DNA of 64,000 bases from Glycine soja (GCF_004193775.1 NC_041021.1:6619001-6683000); one strand, 5' to 3'. Counted from the first letter of the stretch, positions 1-11,008 are shown. Notes: generated by a model from the sequence alone, not told the origin. Made by a program: numbers and translations.

Positions 1-1046
1 TAAACCCGAATTAGATTTTCACTATGCATATAGAATTCTATCTTACAAGCAATCACAACCAATCTCAGTTCCTACCCCAGAAAAAGAGACTAAGGTACCC
101 AACCCTAGGGTTCTTTGTGAATAAGAGCATAAGAGAAACATACCCTTAGCCCAAACTTGAAAAACCTATTTTAGCAAGCCTTTAGAAATGCATGCACAAA
201 CAGTAATGTGTAAAACACACAAAAAAGTAGAGTCAAAGGTAGACACAACCTGATCAATTCTTTGCAAGAACCTTGGTTGAATGAATGAGTGTCTTCTTTA
301 ACTCAAAAGAGAATCACGACTCACTTTTCAAAAATTGATCTTCATAATAAAAAATTAGAAGTATTGAGTCACATTGTTTCTAAACACTTTTTCTTCTCTT
401 CTTTCTTTTATTAATGTCAGCTCGTAATTCTAGCTCATTCAGAAGTTGTTAAAAACTTGCTAAAAGTAAGAACACAAGGTGGTTATTTATAGAGAAAACA
501 ATTATAACTTCCTGTAATTGATTAAGTATACAATGTAATTGATTATTTTGAAGAAGTAATCGATTATATTACTATTTCAATCAATTAAAGTGTTCTTCCC
601 AGAAACTAGAAAACTTTCAAGAACCATGTAATTGATTAAAGTGTTCTTGATCACTTTTGAAACACTTTTTAAGAAATAAGTTATCGATTATATCACCTAG
701 TAATCTATTTAAGTAAAGACTCCTGAAAGAATCAATCATTGTCTCAAAAAGAATTGTGTAATCGATTACTATGAACCTGTAATCGATTATGATCAACCTG
801 TAATTGATTAAAACAAAGAGTTTGAACTACTAAAGAAATTTTCTAACTTTAGAAACTTTCCTTCTTAATCCTACATGATGATGCATGATGCACATATGAA
901 ATTATTGAAACTAAGATGCAACACACATTACAATAATCAATACAAATGCCACTCAAGTGAGTCGGGCATGTAAAAGACAAAACTTCTTCAAGATCTTCTT
1001 GAAGCTTAAAGGCTAAGTCTTCATGTTGCTCTCCCTATCTCTAACA
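1..1046 (-). mobile_element. LTR of an AATCGATTA-rich retrotransposon (partial)
   Basis: On the minus strand this begins TGTTAGAGATAGGGAG at 1046, a typical TG start for an LTR. Between about 530 and 815 it contains many near-copies of TAATCGATTA, separated by unrelated sequence. The same motif marks the separate solo LTR at 27409-28511, so both belong to one broad style of legume LTR. The sequence after 1046 is gag of a different element, so this LTR cuts that element; GTATC at 1047-1051 would be one copy of the target duplication. No coding frame is seen. The other LTR end was not found and may lie left of the window. Whether this is a solo LTR or the edge of a full element cannot be decided here. 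Confidence 0.6.
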
Positions 1047-1265
1047 GTATCAACATTAACGATTAATGGTCGACATCCTTCTTGGAGGAAGGAGCAGCTC
1101 GATGTTGAATGCGTCCTTCAGCATATTTTCCCTTTGTTGGTGGTTGACGAAGTATAATGGGCATGTCGAGGGTCGCATGATTCTTGGTTCTTGTTGTAGC
1201 GGTCCTTTGTCTGCATGTACTTTGTGACCTTCCTTCGCAATTCATCCATGTCAAGGGTAAGCTTT
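1047..1265 (-). pseudogene. Ty3/gypsy gag, C-terminal piece (left of CACTA A)
   Basis: The minus strand reads in part LDMDELRRKVTKYMQTKDRY, the region after the retrotransposon gag domain of plant Ty3/gypsy elements. There the consensus is a LDELR-RA-K-M-EE type helix before a basic linker. It ends in a stop after a lysine/histidine-rich tail. The piece is the continuation of the gag at 6622-7470, and the two are separated by CACTA element A. Its left side is cut at 1046 by another LTR, so no protease or RT follows. It is non-functional. Confidence 0.6.
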
Positions 1266-1279
1266 CACTACTACATAAA

Positions 1280-1575
1280 AGGGTTTTAACATTGGTTCTG
1301 AAGGAGTATCAACATCGATTCTAGAACCGATGCCGAAACAGTCATCGTTGAAAGTAGGCATTTTCAGCATCGGTTTTAAAAAGCCAATGTTGAAAAATAG
1401 TATTTACATTAGTTCTGACTTAAACCAATGTAGAAATGTGACCAAAATTGTGTATTCTAAAATGTTTTCTACATTAGTTCTAAAAAAACCAAAGTTGAAA
1501 GTCATATACAACGTCGATTTTTGGCAAAACCGATTTTGAATGTGTTTATCACATCAGTTTTAGACCAACCGATAT
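1280..1575. repeat. Left subterminal repeat cluster of CACTA A
   Basis: There are repeated ACATTGGTTCT / ACATCGGTTTT units and their reverse complements (AACCGATGTTG style) at roughly 1290, 1315, 1370, 1405, 1420, 1465, 1510 and 1555. The matching cluster at the other end is 6340-6600. Arrays like this bind the TNPA-type protein in characterised En/Spm elements. Their inverted pairing would also fold RNA into hairpins. Confidence 0.75.
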
Positions 1576-2763
1576 TGGTTTTTGCAAAAAAAAATTAATA
1601 ATAATAATTTTAATATTAAGTGTAGGTGAACAAGTAGTGTGCATAAAGTAGTGCAGTAATTGCACAATTCCTAAACTCTTGGATGAAGAGAGTATTTTTG
1701 GCCATTCCAAATAAAAATAGATTCTTAAAGAACATATCGTTCTTAGTGCAGAAAACTTAGGAAGAAGTACATCCTCCCTCTGTTTCAGTGGCAAAAGATG
1801 CTCTGGACACTAGGCAATATCAGAAATCTGAGGCATGTAAGCACTTTGTTCCTTGTTAATTTTACTTCTATCAAGTTTTTCTACCTCCACTTTTGGAATT
1901 TGATGTGCCTCCCACCTATTCAACAAAACAAAATATAGTTTAGGAACCTAGTTATTTCTCTTATTGGGTAATATTTAATTAACAAACCAAAGATAGAGTT
2001 GTTCTAACTCCTAACAATATAGGGAGAGCAGAACAACAAAGAAATTATAAGGAAGAAAGAAAATTTCAAAGCATAAATTCATTATAGCACCAAAAAATAT
2101 CTAAAAATTTACTCTAGATGATTCCAAGGATATTGGCACATATTCCATTTATGAACATCCAGTTGATAATGCAAGAAATAGTATAAAAAGGATGGAGAAA
2201 AGGTTTCAGATTTATTCTAGAGACTGCATTTTTTTCCTTATAAGTTCAATTAATAAGACTGAGGTTTAGATCAAGAACATACGTAAGCTTGGCATTTCTC
2301 CACCAGACAGTGCTTCTGAAACGACGAGCTTGTTTCCATCAATATTTTCTGCCTAATAAATGGAAATTACATGGTTTAGATTTTGAACAAAACTACTTTA
2401 CTGCTATCATTGTACCATCTGATAGTAGGCTCTGCATCATGAACAAGGTGTTTTTTTTTCTTGCATTAGAATTACGCAGGTACACATATCAAACTACTAA
2501 AGTGCTGATTGGTCTAACAAATCTCCATTACACTTTAACCATCATGTACGTGGATAATTTTTCTCTTTGATTAACCCATGAAGGTCATATATGCTAGCTA
2601 TTGAGTACAAAATACATTACAGAAATTATGATTAAATTGTAGGTGGTAAATAAGAATTGAATGGAGATATAGAGACCATCAAGTTTGTCTTCTATTTCAA
2701 ATCAAGTAAAAAATAAATTAACCATAAGATGGAATAGGTAACCAAGAATGGAAGATCAAAATA

Positions 2764-4592
2764 CCTTTTATACAAAACCAAAGCAACCTTCGCCAATTTT
2801 ATTCACTGCATCAAAGTTTTTGGTTGCTGCTTTGATTTGTCTTAGTGTAAATAATCCCATCTGCAGATCTATGCCCCTGAGCTCTGAAAATGAAAACAAA
2901 ATATTGGAAATTTGGATTCGACAAGAAAGTTTATAACTTTCTCTACAATATCTGTCTCATAGTTCATTTCATTTCTATCTAGCATATAAATATATAGGGC
3001 AAGTAAGTATACTCTCGTATGTTTTCTTAAAGCCTTGACTTTGGTGAAATGGAAAAACATCATCAATTACAAATCTTATATAGAAGTAAATTGTTGCACT
3101 TCAGTTTTATGACATTTGAATAAAGTTTGTAGAAATATTTATTCAAACAAATTGTTGAAGAAGCTCAGGCAAATACTGCAGGATACAGAAAAGATGTTGT
3201 GTTGGAAACAAATGGAAATATTTGTTCTAACTAAAAGTATTGGAAGAACTTAGTGGCATATTCCATACCTTTATAAACTGAATCTTTGCCTCCTAAGCAT
3301 CCCATCCTCCTCCTGAGAACCAGCACCAGAAGAAAAACCACTAAAACACCAGCTACTATGCTGATGGCTAGTATGACATAAGTTCTTTTGCCATCCCCTG
3401 ATGGAGGTTTAAAATCTGAGCAATGGAAAAATATTTACTTTTAGCTTTTGCATAAATGAGGAACATACTTGATAAAACTGGATCAGATAAAAAGGAAAGA
3501 ATTATGAATTTTATTGATAACAGAACTCTAGTGGAGGTCTTGTAGAGGTAGACATAAATGGTAATCTTTCTCTTTTCCTAGAATTTTTAAACTCATAATG
3601 GATTATGGTATCAACTGCAGTCTTATCAAGTCAGATAAAGCACTAACACTAAGATGCATATGTGACATACTAGGGTTTACTGAAATAGCAGATACTAGAG
3701 GTCCATAAACTCCTCTTGTGGGTATGCCAGTGGTTCCTTTCCCAGCACAGTAGAAGTGAATCTTCAAAGTATGTTGGGTGACAGAAGCATTAAATGTCTT
3801 CTCAATTGACTTGCTAGTACCACCAGCTTCTCTTTGGATATCAAAGTCTTTCAGCTCTATATTCCCCTTAATTTTAGGACATAGTAATATATTCAGGGTT
3901 ATCAAAATCTCGAATTAATTCGCTAACTCTTACGAGTTTACGAGGCCACTTGTATTTTGCGAGTTGACTCTTGAGTAAACTCCTTTTTTAGTAGACTCTG
4001 AGTAAATTCTATAAACTCTCAGTAAACTCTGTGGACTCTCGAGTTTACCACCGAGTCAACGAGTTAGCAAGTTAAAAAAATTAAACCAAAATGTAAGTCA
4101 TTTTTTATTGTTTTCTATGTGTTTAACATTCAACATATATTCATTTAGCGTGCTATTCTCAAATAGAAAATTCTTAACTTTAATAATACCAAACTTAACA
4201 ACATCAAACCCTCGATGAGAATAATCTACCACTACTATAACTTCTACAAGTTATTATCTACTAGTAATGTATTATTACTAGACTTGGTTATTTAAATATT
4301 CTGAACTTTATGATACCGCTTTGCTTTATTATATTGTCGAAATGTTTAATTAGTATGTTATTTATAGATATTTTGATATTATTTTTATATGAAGTAAACT
4401 CTTACGAGTATACGAGTCGAATTCATAAAACTCTCACGAGTCTGCATAAACTCTCGAGTTTGATAACCTTAAATATATTCCATATACATCAATGCACAAC
4501 TCAGTTCAAATCAATTATTTAGTATCATTTGCAAATCAAGCAAGTAATTATCTGTTACCTGGATATAGACCTCAAAATACTCGCCACCCAAG
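2764..4592 (-). pseudogene. Captured LRR-malectin receptor-like kinase fragment
   Basis: Read on the minus strand. (a) An exon near 4561-4592 ends GEYFEVYIQ followed by a GT donor, matching the start of the malectin fold. (b) An exon at about 3680-3872 includes IKGNIELKDFDIQREAGGTS and GVYGPLVSAISVNP, the end of the extracellular malectin domain. (c) An exon at about 3290-3417 holds KPPSGDGKRTYVILAISIVA, then a hydrophobic stretch and an RRRMG stop-transfer, which is the membrane segment. (d) An exon at about 2764-2895 has GLFTLRQIKAATKNFD and the P-loop GEGCFGFVYK. The order and intron layout match Arabidopsis LRR-VIII-2 receptor kinases (At1g53430/At1g07650 type). LRRs and most of the kinase are absent. 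The P-loop has GEGCFG where GEGGFG is usual. Introns are retained, so it was taken from genomic DNA. It is non-functional as a receptor, but exons could enter chimeric transcripts. Confidence 0.85.
3895..4471. mobile_element. Mutator-like MITE inside the captured kinase intron
   Basis: The terminal inverted repeats are AGGGTTATCAAA at 3895 and, on the other strand, AAGGTTATCAAA ending near 4471. The flanking 9 bp AATATATTC occurs at 3886-3894 and 4472-4480, the duplication length typical of Mutator-like elements. The interior is rich in ACTCTCGAGT/ACTCGTAAGAGT words and has no long frame. It lies in the intron between the two malectin exons. Confidence 0.7.
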
Positions 4593-5339
4593 ACTGTTAA
4601 GGGACCTATCACTGATGAAAATAATCTCAGTATGAATGGTAGAACAAACCCCAATACTGTTTCATATCTGTTAATAATATATTTTTTGATACATATATCT
4701 GCAAATAATAGTAAATATATAAAAACAGCTAAGGTCAATCAAACAATGCTATCCAGACTTTCTAAAAAGAAAAAACAATGCTATCTAAATCAAGCCAGAG
4801 TTTTAACAATAATTCATGCAGTCAATTCAAATAATGACATGTGAGATTTCATGTAGCTACGATATTAATTACAAGTCACTTCTATGATCACAGCCTCCGC
4901 TTCTCTTTCAATAAAATACTTAGCATTGTTTTCCAATGTTTAAAATCAATCATATTCCTCAAAATCATGGTGATATCATGAATGTAGAAGTATTTATTGC
5001 TTTACCTTCACAGTAAAAACTAATTGATTATTTCTCACCATAAATCTTAGTCAAACATACTAAAATACCCATTCTTACTTTTAAAGGCCCCAATGTACAT
5101 TATTTATTCCCTCCCCATTTACTTTATCCAGCTAAAGTGACACCAGCATTTCCATTTTTTTTATATGAAAATTGTCACGGGATCTCTACTACAAGGAGTA
5201 ATAAAGATAAACATTTATTCAATTTTAAAAAGAGTTTCAGTAAACTATGAACCTGTCAACCATGGAAAAAGATTCAAAACCTCTTCAAAAAAACAAACTA
5301 AAACCCCAATAAAATATCAAGGAAACATTCTAAGCACAA

Positions 5340-5716
5340 GGATGTCTCCATACTTGATTTGTTCATGAGATCCACCTGAAGTAGCATGAGATTGCCCAAG
5401 CAGCCTCTTTCTTGATATCAAACTCAGCATTTTGAAGCAAATGGACTAAAGGACCAATTATAATAACCTCAATTACATCCTGTAGATTGTCAGAAATTAA
5501 AGAGAAATATAATTTAAGATTTTAATTCAAAAGCAAAGACAACACATCAAATTTTAACTACATCTGATGGACAAATACAATAGCTGAATCTGCTTTTTGT
5601 TCCCAGCTGTGATGTTTGATATGGTCCAGCATGCTTCCTTCTTTATGCTTTTTTTTTAGAATATTAGTCAAGAGATTCAGAAGACGTGAAAGAGCTTGAT
5701 GGTTGATAATGACCTA
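5340..5716 (-). pseudogene. Captured importin alpha (armadillo repeat) fragment
   Basis: On the minus strand 5716-5560 reads VIINHQALSRLLNLLTN, then after a frame change resembles the ARM-repeat motif of importin alpha ([15 protein letters not shown] type). A second exon, 5483-5340, reads IIGPLVHLLQNAEFDIKKEA and AWAIS-ATSGGSHEQIKYG. These are consecutive armadillo repeats of the nuclear-import receptor importin alpha, in correct order, split by an intron of about 80 bp. The first exon has at least one frame shift and the second lacks flanking repeats. This is a broken piece, not a gene. It lies between the kinase and J-domain pieces inside CACTA A. Confidence 0.85.
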
Positions 5717-5921
5717 AGCAAGAAAGTACAACAACACAAACAAAAATTCCGAGTGAGTGTGCATCCATGTCTACTCACTTTTAGCTAGTCCAAGCAGAAA
5801 CATCAGATATTGTACTCAAGATAAAAATCCACATTGACAACATTAGAAATTGATATGATGAAACTGCCCTCGTTCCCCAAAATGTGAAATCCCTAATCCG
5901 TTTTCAAGAGTTCCAACCATC

Positions 5922-6305
5922 ATGGACGACGGGAATTGACCGGAGGCAAAGCGGTGGCTATACACCATGATCAAGCTCCTGAGCGTGCGTGACCTGCACA
6001 ATGCACGCACCTTCGCGATCCGCACCCGTGAGTTGGACCCAACCTACGAGGCCTTAGAGCACCTCCTGATGGTGATTCACACACTCCTCGCCGGTGATTC
6101 ATAGATCAACGACCACCACCGCGAGTGGTATGAGATCCTCCAAATTCTCTGCTACACCACCAACATGGACCACATCGCCGCCCAGTATCTCCATCTCTCG
6201 CTCCTTCTCGACCCCCACCACAACATGTTCGCCTTCCCCAGCCATGCCTCTCCCCCATCAATGACATCTGGCCCGCTCTCTGCCATCTCGCCATGTCGGT
6301 TTGGG
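5922..6305 (+). pseudogene. Captured DnaJ (J-domain) protein fragment
   Basis: The plus strand starts at an ATG at 5922 (MDDGN, then a stop) and continues PEAKRWLYTMIKLLSVRDLH, then RTFAIRTRELDPTYEALEHL, another stop, then HREWYEILQILCYTTNMDHI and AAQYLHLSLLLDPHHNMFAF. This is the N-terminus of the large plant DnaJ family, which has a helical KKFA-like lead followed by a J domain (WY-L...HPDKN). The signature HPD appears as LDPHHN, so the HPD tripeptide that stimulates Hsp70 ATPase is absent; some relatives also lack it. Two in-frame stops make it non-coding. It has no intron, in line with the intron-poor family, and runs opposite to the other two captured genes. Confidence 0.75.
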
Positions 6306-6339
6306 CGAGAAAGGAATGGCACTAAAAACTGATATTAAT

Positions 6340-6600
6340 TACAAATGCACATTGACAACATTAGTTTTAATAAAATTAATGTTAAGTGAAAAAAAACAAC
6401 ATCAATTATTAATAAAATCGATGTTAACTTTGCGCTCGCAATATTGATTATAAAATAACCGATGTTATAATAAACGATGTTGAGGGAAATTTACAATATC
6501 AATTATTGTATGTTAACAAAGACATTTTATTTATAAAAATGTCATCAAGTTTTTCTTAACATCGGTTTTCATTAAAACCGATGTTAACCGGCAAACATTA
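6340..6600. repeat. Right subterminal repeat cluster of CACTA A
   Basis: Inverted pairs such as AACATCGGTTTT facing AAAACCGATGTTAA (about 6560-6590), plus several decayed units from 6350 onward. The core matches the left cluster, which supports pairing 1266 with 6621. Confidence 0.75.
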
Positions 6601-6621
6601 AATTCATATTTTCTAATAGTG

Positions 6622-7527
6622 TTTTTGCACAAGCTACTAGCGATGGGAATTAGTCTAAGTCTTGTGACCATGTGGTGAAATGTGATGCCAGGATTTAGGT
6701 CATGGATTTTTAGTGCTACGTAGCTTCTCGAATATCTCCTTGAATGCCCAAAAAAATGACTTTTTTCCTTTTCTTATGTTAACCAGCTGGTCAAGGTCAA
6801 GAGATATGGTTGGCCGGTGGTGAATTACATCCCAAATCTCGCAACCAAGGTTTTAAAGGCATCTATGGTGTTTAGGGGGTATCGAGTGAAGTGGGGAAGA
6901 CCCATAATAGAATGGAGTCATTAGTGTTATACAAGTTGATCTAGGGGTCGTAGATGTCAATGTGTTCATCAGGGTCGATGGTGCCATCAGCCATCATATT
7001 TGTCTAGTGTTAGGCCTTTCCACCATTGGGGAAGGGGATTTCCATGACGCCATCAATGAAAAGGTGTCTCTGGGAGGCTCTCGATGCCAAGTTTGTCACT
7101 GCGAAGATTTGATGATTGGTCTATCCTTGTCGGCTAGATCTGGCAAGGGACATTAGGTGGCCTGAGTGTGTGTGGAGTGTGTTGAGTACATTGACTTGCA
7201 TTTCAGTTTTTCCATTGTTTTCCCTAGTTTGGTTTGTAGGTTGCCATGTTTCTCTCCTTCTTCCGAAGCGATAAAATTTACTTCGCATCTCGATGTTGTT
7301 TTCTCTTAGGACCTTCATCTCCTTTGCATTTCGTTTGTGTAGGGCTTCCAAGTTTTCTTGGAGTTCACGTATGAGGGGGTCATTTAGGAGGGAGCTTTTC
7401 CCATCTTCTTTTGGTAGGACAAGAGGCTGCCTCTATTGATCGTTTAGTCTCCTATCATTGTTTGTCGTGCTTCTTGTTCCTAACATAATCTCGTGGGCAT
7501 AGGAAAGTTTCCTTCGAGGGCGCCAAA
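6622..7527 (-). pseudogene. Ty3/gypsy 5' leader and gag, N-terminal piece
   Basis: Minus strand. The LTR end at 7528 is followed, after two bases, by TGGCGCCCTCGAAGG, a TGG-starting primer-binding-site candidate. From about 7150 to 6640 the gag reads with stops: DGTIDPDEHIDIYDP, then NLYNTNDSILCRVFPTSL, the conserved retrotransposon gag core of plant Ty3 elements (TDPDEHL...MAL--ND-LLCRVFP-SL). Several stops and frame changes are present. The frame continues left of CACTA A at 1047-1265. An upstream helix region (about 7121-7351) is rich in Lys, Arg and Glu. This is a dead element lacking pol. Confidence 0.7.
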
Positions 7528-7991
7528 TGTACCTACAAATTAAGTGATCAACGTACCTTCTTCCTCTTCTGCTGCTTCTCATCCTGCTTCTCTCTTGTGC
7601 ATGCCTCCTTCCTTTTTCAAATGACGACCAAAAAGGGATCGTGAAGACACTGGTGTTCAAGTTGGGATTTTGACATTGTGTTCTAGCATGCAAGTATGAG
7701 AAAGAGTGATTAGAATAGTGTGTCTAACTTCAATGTGGACACCTCTTTATATGTTTACTTGGTGATGACCTATTATTTATGGAAAGATAAGATTACCTAA
7801 TGGATATCTGGCGTGAATCCCAAATATATATGATAGAGGTACGCTGATATAGTTGTTATCTTCAATACTTTTGCACTTTGCATATTTAGGTTGGTTCGCC
7901 GGACCGAGGCCTATTCGGCAGGTGACGGGTGGTCAAGAGGTATTCAACCATTCTAATCCGAATACGAGCATAGACACTTAGGTACCTAACA
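7528..7991 (-). mobile_element. 5' LTR of the gag-bearing Ty3/gypsy remnant
   Basis: A 464 bp block begins TGTACCTAC and ends GGTACCTAACA, so it has TG/CA ends in either reading. In element orientation (minus) it is followed directly by a TGGCGCC primer-binding-site candidate and then gag, so it is the 5' LTR. No partner LTR is present, because the left side is cut at 1046. Confidence 0.65.
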
Positions 7992-9443
7992 AATAAGGAT
8001 ATAAATATTGAAATTATTACTCAAATAACTATAATTTTGGGTTGGAATATTTTTCTAAGATATATGTTTGGAAGCAACGGTTGAAATATCCTCATGTGTC
8101 TTGCAGACCTTAGTTATTATAGTCCCTCCTTGAATAAGAATAAAAAAGATATGTTAAAAAAATTAAAATAACTGCCAACATTAAGAAAATATTATAAATA
8201 ATAACTAACTGGAAAGTCAAGGTAAGTCATAATTGTATAAGACCATCTAGTACGGAATTAGACTATTAGCTCTAGATTCCAAATTAAAATTCTTAATTCA
8301 AATACTACATCACACGCAGTTTCAACAACCAAGGACCTTATAATATAAATGTGCAGTTACCCAGATATGCGCTATTCTCACTTCTTATTCCGTGAACTAA
8401 AATATTAAATTTCGGTCACACTTACGTGACTAATATTTGTAAAAATTGTAGTATCGAAAGAAAAATATTTGTAAAAATTGTGAGATAAATTCAGCTTATA
8501 AGAATCACGATGCATCACCAGTGTAGCTGTCGACCATAATTTAAAATCTTGTCGTGTACATTGTTTTTATGTCATTTTTTTAAAGAAAAATACTCTCTTT
8601 AAAGGAGGAAAGGAAGCAATTAAAGGATTAAACGAAAATGAACATTTTTTGAAAAAAAAAAAACCAAAATGAACATAATGCATTATAACAAATAAAAAAT
8701 AGAAATAGAAAGTTTTAAATATGGTCAACATTGCAGTTTCAGTATGATCTTTGTTAGTAAAAAAATAATGGCTGTTTATTCATTTCTTTAAAACCTTGCT
8801 CGCACTTATATTTTATATTCCGCATCATAACTTATTTTTTCATTTGTGTTTGGCAAAGCAACCGCATCATATATAACTTAATTAATTCCCTCAAACCATG
8901 AAAGAAGTTTAACTCAGTTGGTGCGTAAACTTCTTGGTTTTGTATTTAATTTCTACGGATAAAAACAATTAACTCCATCAAACCATATAATTTTATTCTA
9001 TGATCAACTTGTAAATGTGTGTTTGGTAATTAATAGGTGAATTTGTTGTTTTTAAAAAATATTTTTATTTTGATAGTGAAAGAAAAGCTACCAAATTCTA
9101 CTTCAAGTTTTCATCCAAAATACGCGCATTGAGTTGGTTTATCGCGGAACCAAACACATTATAAATAATTTTGTTAAACAGATACAAAAATAACATAAAG
9201 CTTTAGAAAACAAAAAGCCAAAGGGAAGTCTTTCAAATTAACATTGGTGGCTACATATTCCAAGGCCATGGATTTCCACTCCCATTATGTCACAATTATT
9301 ATCCAAATAAAAAGAAAGACCAAACAAAGAAAAAAGGAAAAAAATATCCTTAAAGGTAACTAGAAACACAAAATGAAGCAAAAGCACAAAGGGTTATGGA
9401 ATCCACATACACAATTTGATCATATATGGTAATAACAAATTAT
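7992..9443. other. AT-rich spacer
   Basis: There is no recognisable gene or transposon end. The region has A/T runs and short poly-A stretches (for example 8650-8665). 9300-9443 is simply the 3' flank of the small minus-strand gene. Confidence 0.5.
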
Positions 9444-9668
9444 TCAGGTAGATTTCCCCGGTGGTGGCAGCTTCTTAGCGGTGGTCACCGGAGAAGGGGC
9501 TTGTCTCTCTTGGTGTGGTTGGTTTGTGGTGGAAATAGTGGCACTTTTGGTGGTTCCAACATGATCAGCAACTTGTTGAGTCAGGTCACAGGACTTTGTG
9601 AAGTCTTCATTGCCAGCGAGAATCTCTGGCGGCAAGACCTGGGAAGCTTGCCGGCGGTGGCGGGACAT
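9444..9668 (-). CDS. Small hydrophilic protein, possible ABA/seed-type gene
   Basis: A 74-residue minus-strand frame starts at ATG 9668 (context AAAC-ATG-TC) with MSRHRRQASQVLPPEILAGN and ends PPPGKST. A longer frame would need a TTG at 9719, so the internal ATG is preferred. The leader before it (CTTCACTTCACACACAAAC) looks like a plant 5' UTR. About 85 bp upstream is TATATAG and 35 bp further CACGTGGC, a G-box/ABRE. The protein is rich in Thr, Ser, Gln and Pro. It has no Trp, membrane segment or signal peptide. Basic N-terminus, low complexity and an ABRE recall seed-maturation/LEA-like proteins, but I recognise no family; that is inference. The clean promoter layout, uninterrupted frame and lack of transposon context make this the best candidate for a live host gene here. 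Confidence 0.55.
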   Translation of the reverse strand: MSRHRRQASQVLPPEILAGNEDFTKSCDLTQQVADHVGTTKSATISTTNQPHQERQAPSPVTTAKKLPPPGKST

Positions 9669-9750
9669 GTTTGTGTGTGAAGTGAAGGTGGATAGTAATG
9701 AAGAAACAAACAATTTCAAGTGATGTATGGAAGTGGGGTATGTATGGAAC

Positions 9751-9795
9751 TATATATGGACAGAACAATTCTACTTACGCGCTTTGCATCACGTG
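9751..9795 (-). promoter_or_regulatory. TATA box and ABRE/G-box of the small gene
   Basis: On the minus strand a TATATAG element lies at 9757-9751. The palindrome CACGTG lies at 9790-9795, extended to ACGTGGC on the plus strand, which is the core bound by bZIP ABF/ABI5 factors. The spacing (about 35 bp between elements, about 85 bp from TATA to ATG) suits a compact promoter active under ABA or in seed. That activity is inference from motifs only. Confidence 0.5.
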
Positions 9796-11008
9796 GCCAT
9801 ATTCAATTTGAAGCCAAACCTTTTTCTTTCCAGGATAAATAAAGTATTTTTTTTTTTTTTACTAGGAGGAATTCAACATGGTACACGAAATTTACAATAA
9901 CCATACATTTTAAGTGATGAGAATCTTTTGGTAAACAATGTATTTGTCTTTTTTAAAATTAAGAATCTCATTAAAATGTACTACTAAATTTTTATTTTTC
10001 TTTCCTCATTTAATTATAAAATAATATGTGTGGAGAAATTATTAATATTTATGATAATTATTTTTAAAATTATATTTATTACATTATTTTAATTATATAT
10101 CCATTTAATTTTTAGAAAATATAAAAAACTAATCTAGAGGTGAAATTTTTTAAAGGAATTTAAAATAAACATTTTTATTGGGAGGTGAAAATTTAGGCTA
10201 CCATGATATTTTTTTATTCTTCTATGATTTTCACACTTAATATTTTTTATTTTAATTCTTTAAAATACTGATTAGTAAGACCCAAATTTATTTAGTGGAT
10301 AAACTTACCACCAATTTTTTACATAACTCTAGATTAATTTTTTATATTTTTAAAGTGGTTACCTAAAAATATAATACTAGAATTTGTATTTCTTTGAACA
10401 GCCGTTAATTACAGTATTTTGACTTTGAAATATTGCGGGTAACATTAATGTTTGGTTTGACTTTGAAATTTATATTGGTATATTAAATCAAAGGTTTATT
10501 AGCTAATTAATTGTCAATTTTTCACTATTCTGCATTCTTTAATGGACAAAGGTTTCTTTGACCAATATATTTATTATTTCATACTACTATATATTTTTAT
10601 AATTTTTTAATATTTATAAAATAATAAATGAAAAAAATAGTCTTAGATATAAGAAAGTATTGAATAATACAAAAATAGTCAAAGATTATTTATGAGTGGT
10701 TGAAAATATAAATTTTTGTATAGTAATAGTGCATCACAATTAAATTATAATTAAAATATAAAAATATATATCTAAAGCTTATTTATAATTTATGCATATT
10801 TTATTATGAATAATGATAAATAAAAAACTGAGTGCTCGTTTAGGAAATTTAGGATTATAAATATTTTTATTGAATAATTATTTACGATATTAATTTAATG
10901 TGAAACGTTAGAACAAATAAAAGAAACCGAAATTATTCAAGAAAGATAATACATATAAAATTGTAACTCAAGAATTAGGATATATTTTTTTTGAAAGTGG
11001 AATTAATA

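Larger units (their letters stand above)
1266..6621. mobile_element. CACTA transposon A with three captured host genes
   Basis: The left end is CACTACTACATAAAAGGG at 1266. The right end read inward on the minus strand is CACTATTAGAAAATATG at 6621. Both ends are flanked by the same 3 bp, TTT (1263-1265 and 6622-6624), the target duplication size expected for CACTA/En-Spm. Just inside both ends are clusters of ACATCGGTT-type subterminal repeats, many in inverted pairs. The 5.4 kb interior has no transposase. It holds pieces of a receptor kinase (minus), importin alpha (minus) and a J-domain protein (plus). This makes it a non-autonomous, Pack-type CACTA of the sort known in soybean (Tgm elements carry gene fragments). 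It sits inside the gag of a gypsy element. Boundaries are exact to the base if the TSD is right. Confidence 0.88.

Noticed and set aside
540..815. Spaced AATCGATTA repeats that might suggest a CRISPR-like array.
   Set aside because: The words are short palindromes with irregular spacing inside an LTR and recur in another LTR at 27720-27890. There is no array structure and no cas gene.
2289..2570. 93-codon plus-strand frame inside CACTA A.
   Set aside because: No domain, AT-biased composition, and it lies in an intron-like stretch beside the captured kinase on the other strand.
6106..6294. Gly/Arg-rich minus-strand frame.
   Set aside because: It is the antisense of the J-domain fragment, whose plus-strand translation matches a known family.
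9426..9680. Plus-strand frame of 84 codons over the small gene.
   Set aside because: It is the antisense of the 74-residue minus-strand frame, which has a good ATG context, leader, TATA and G-box; the plus frame has none.
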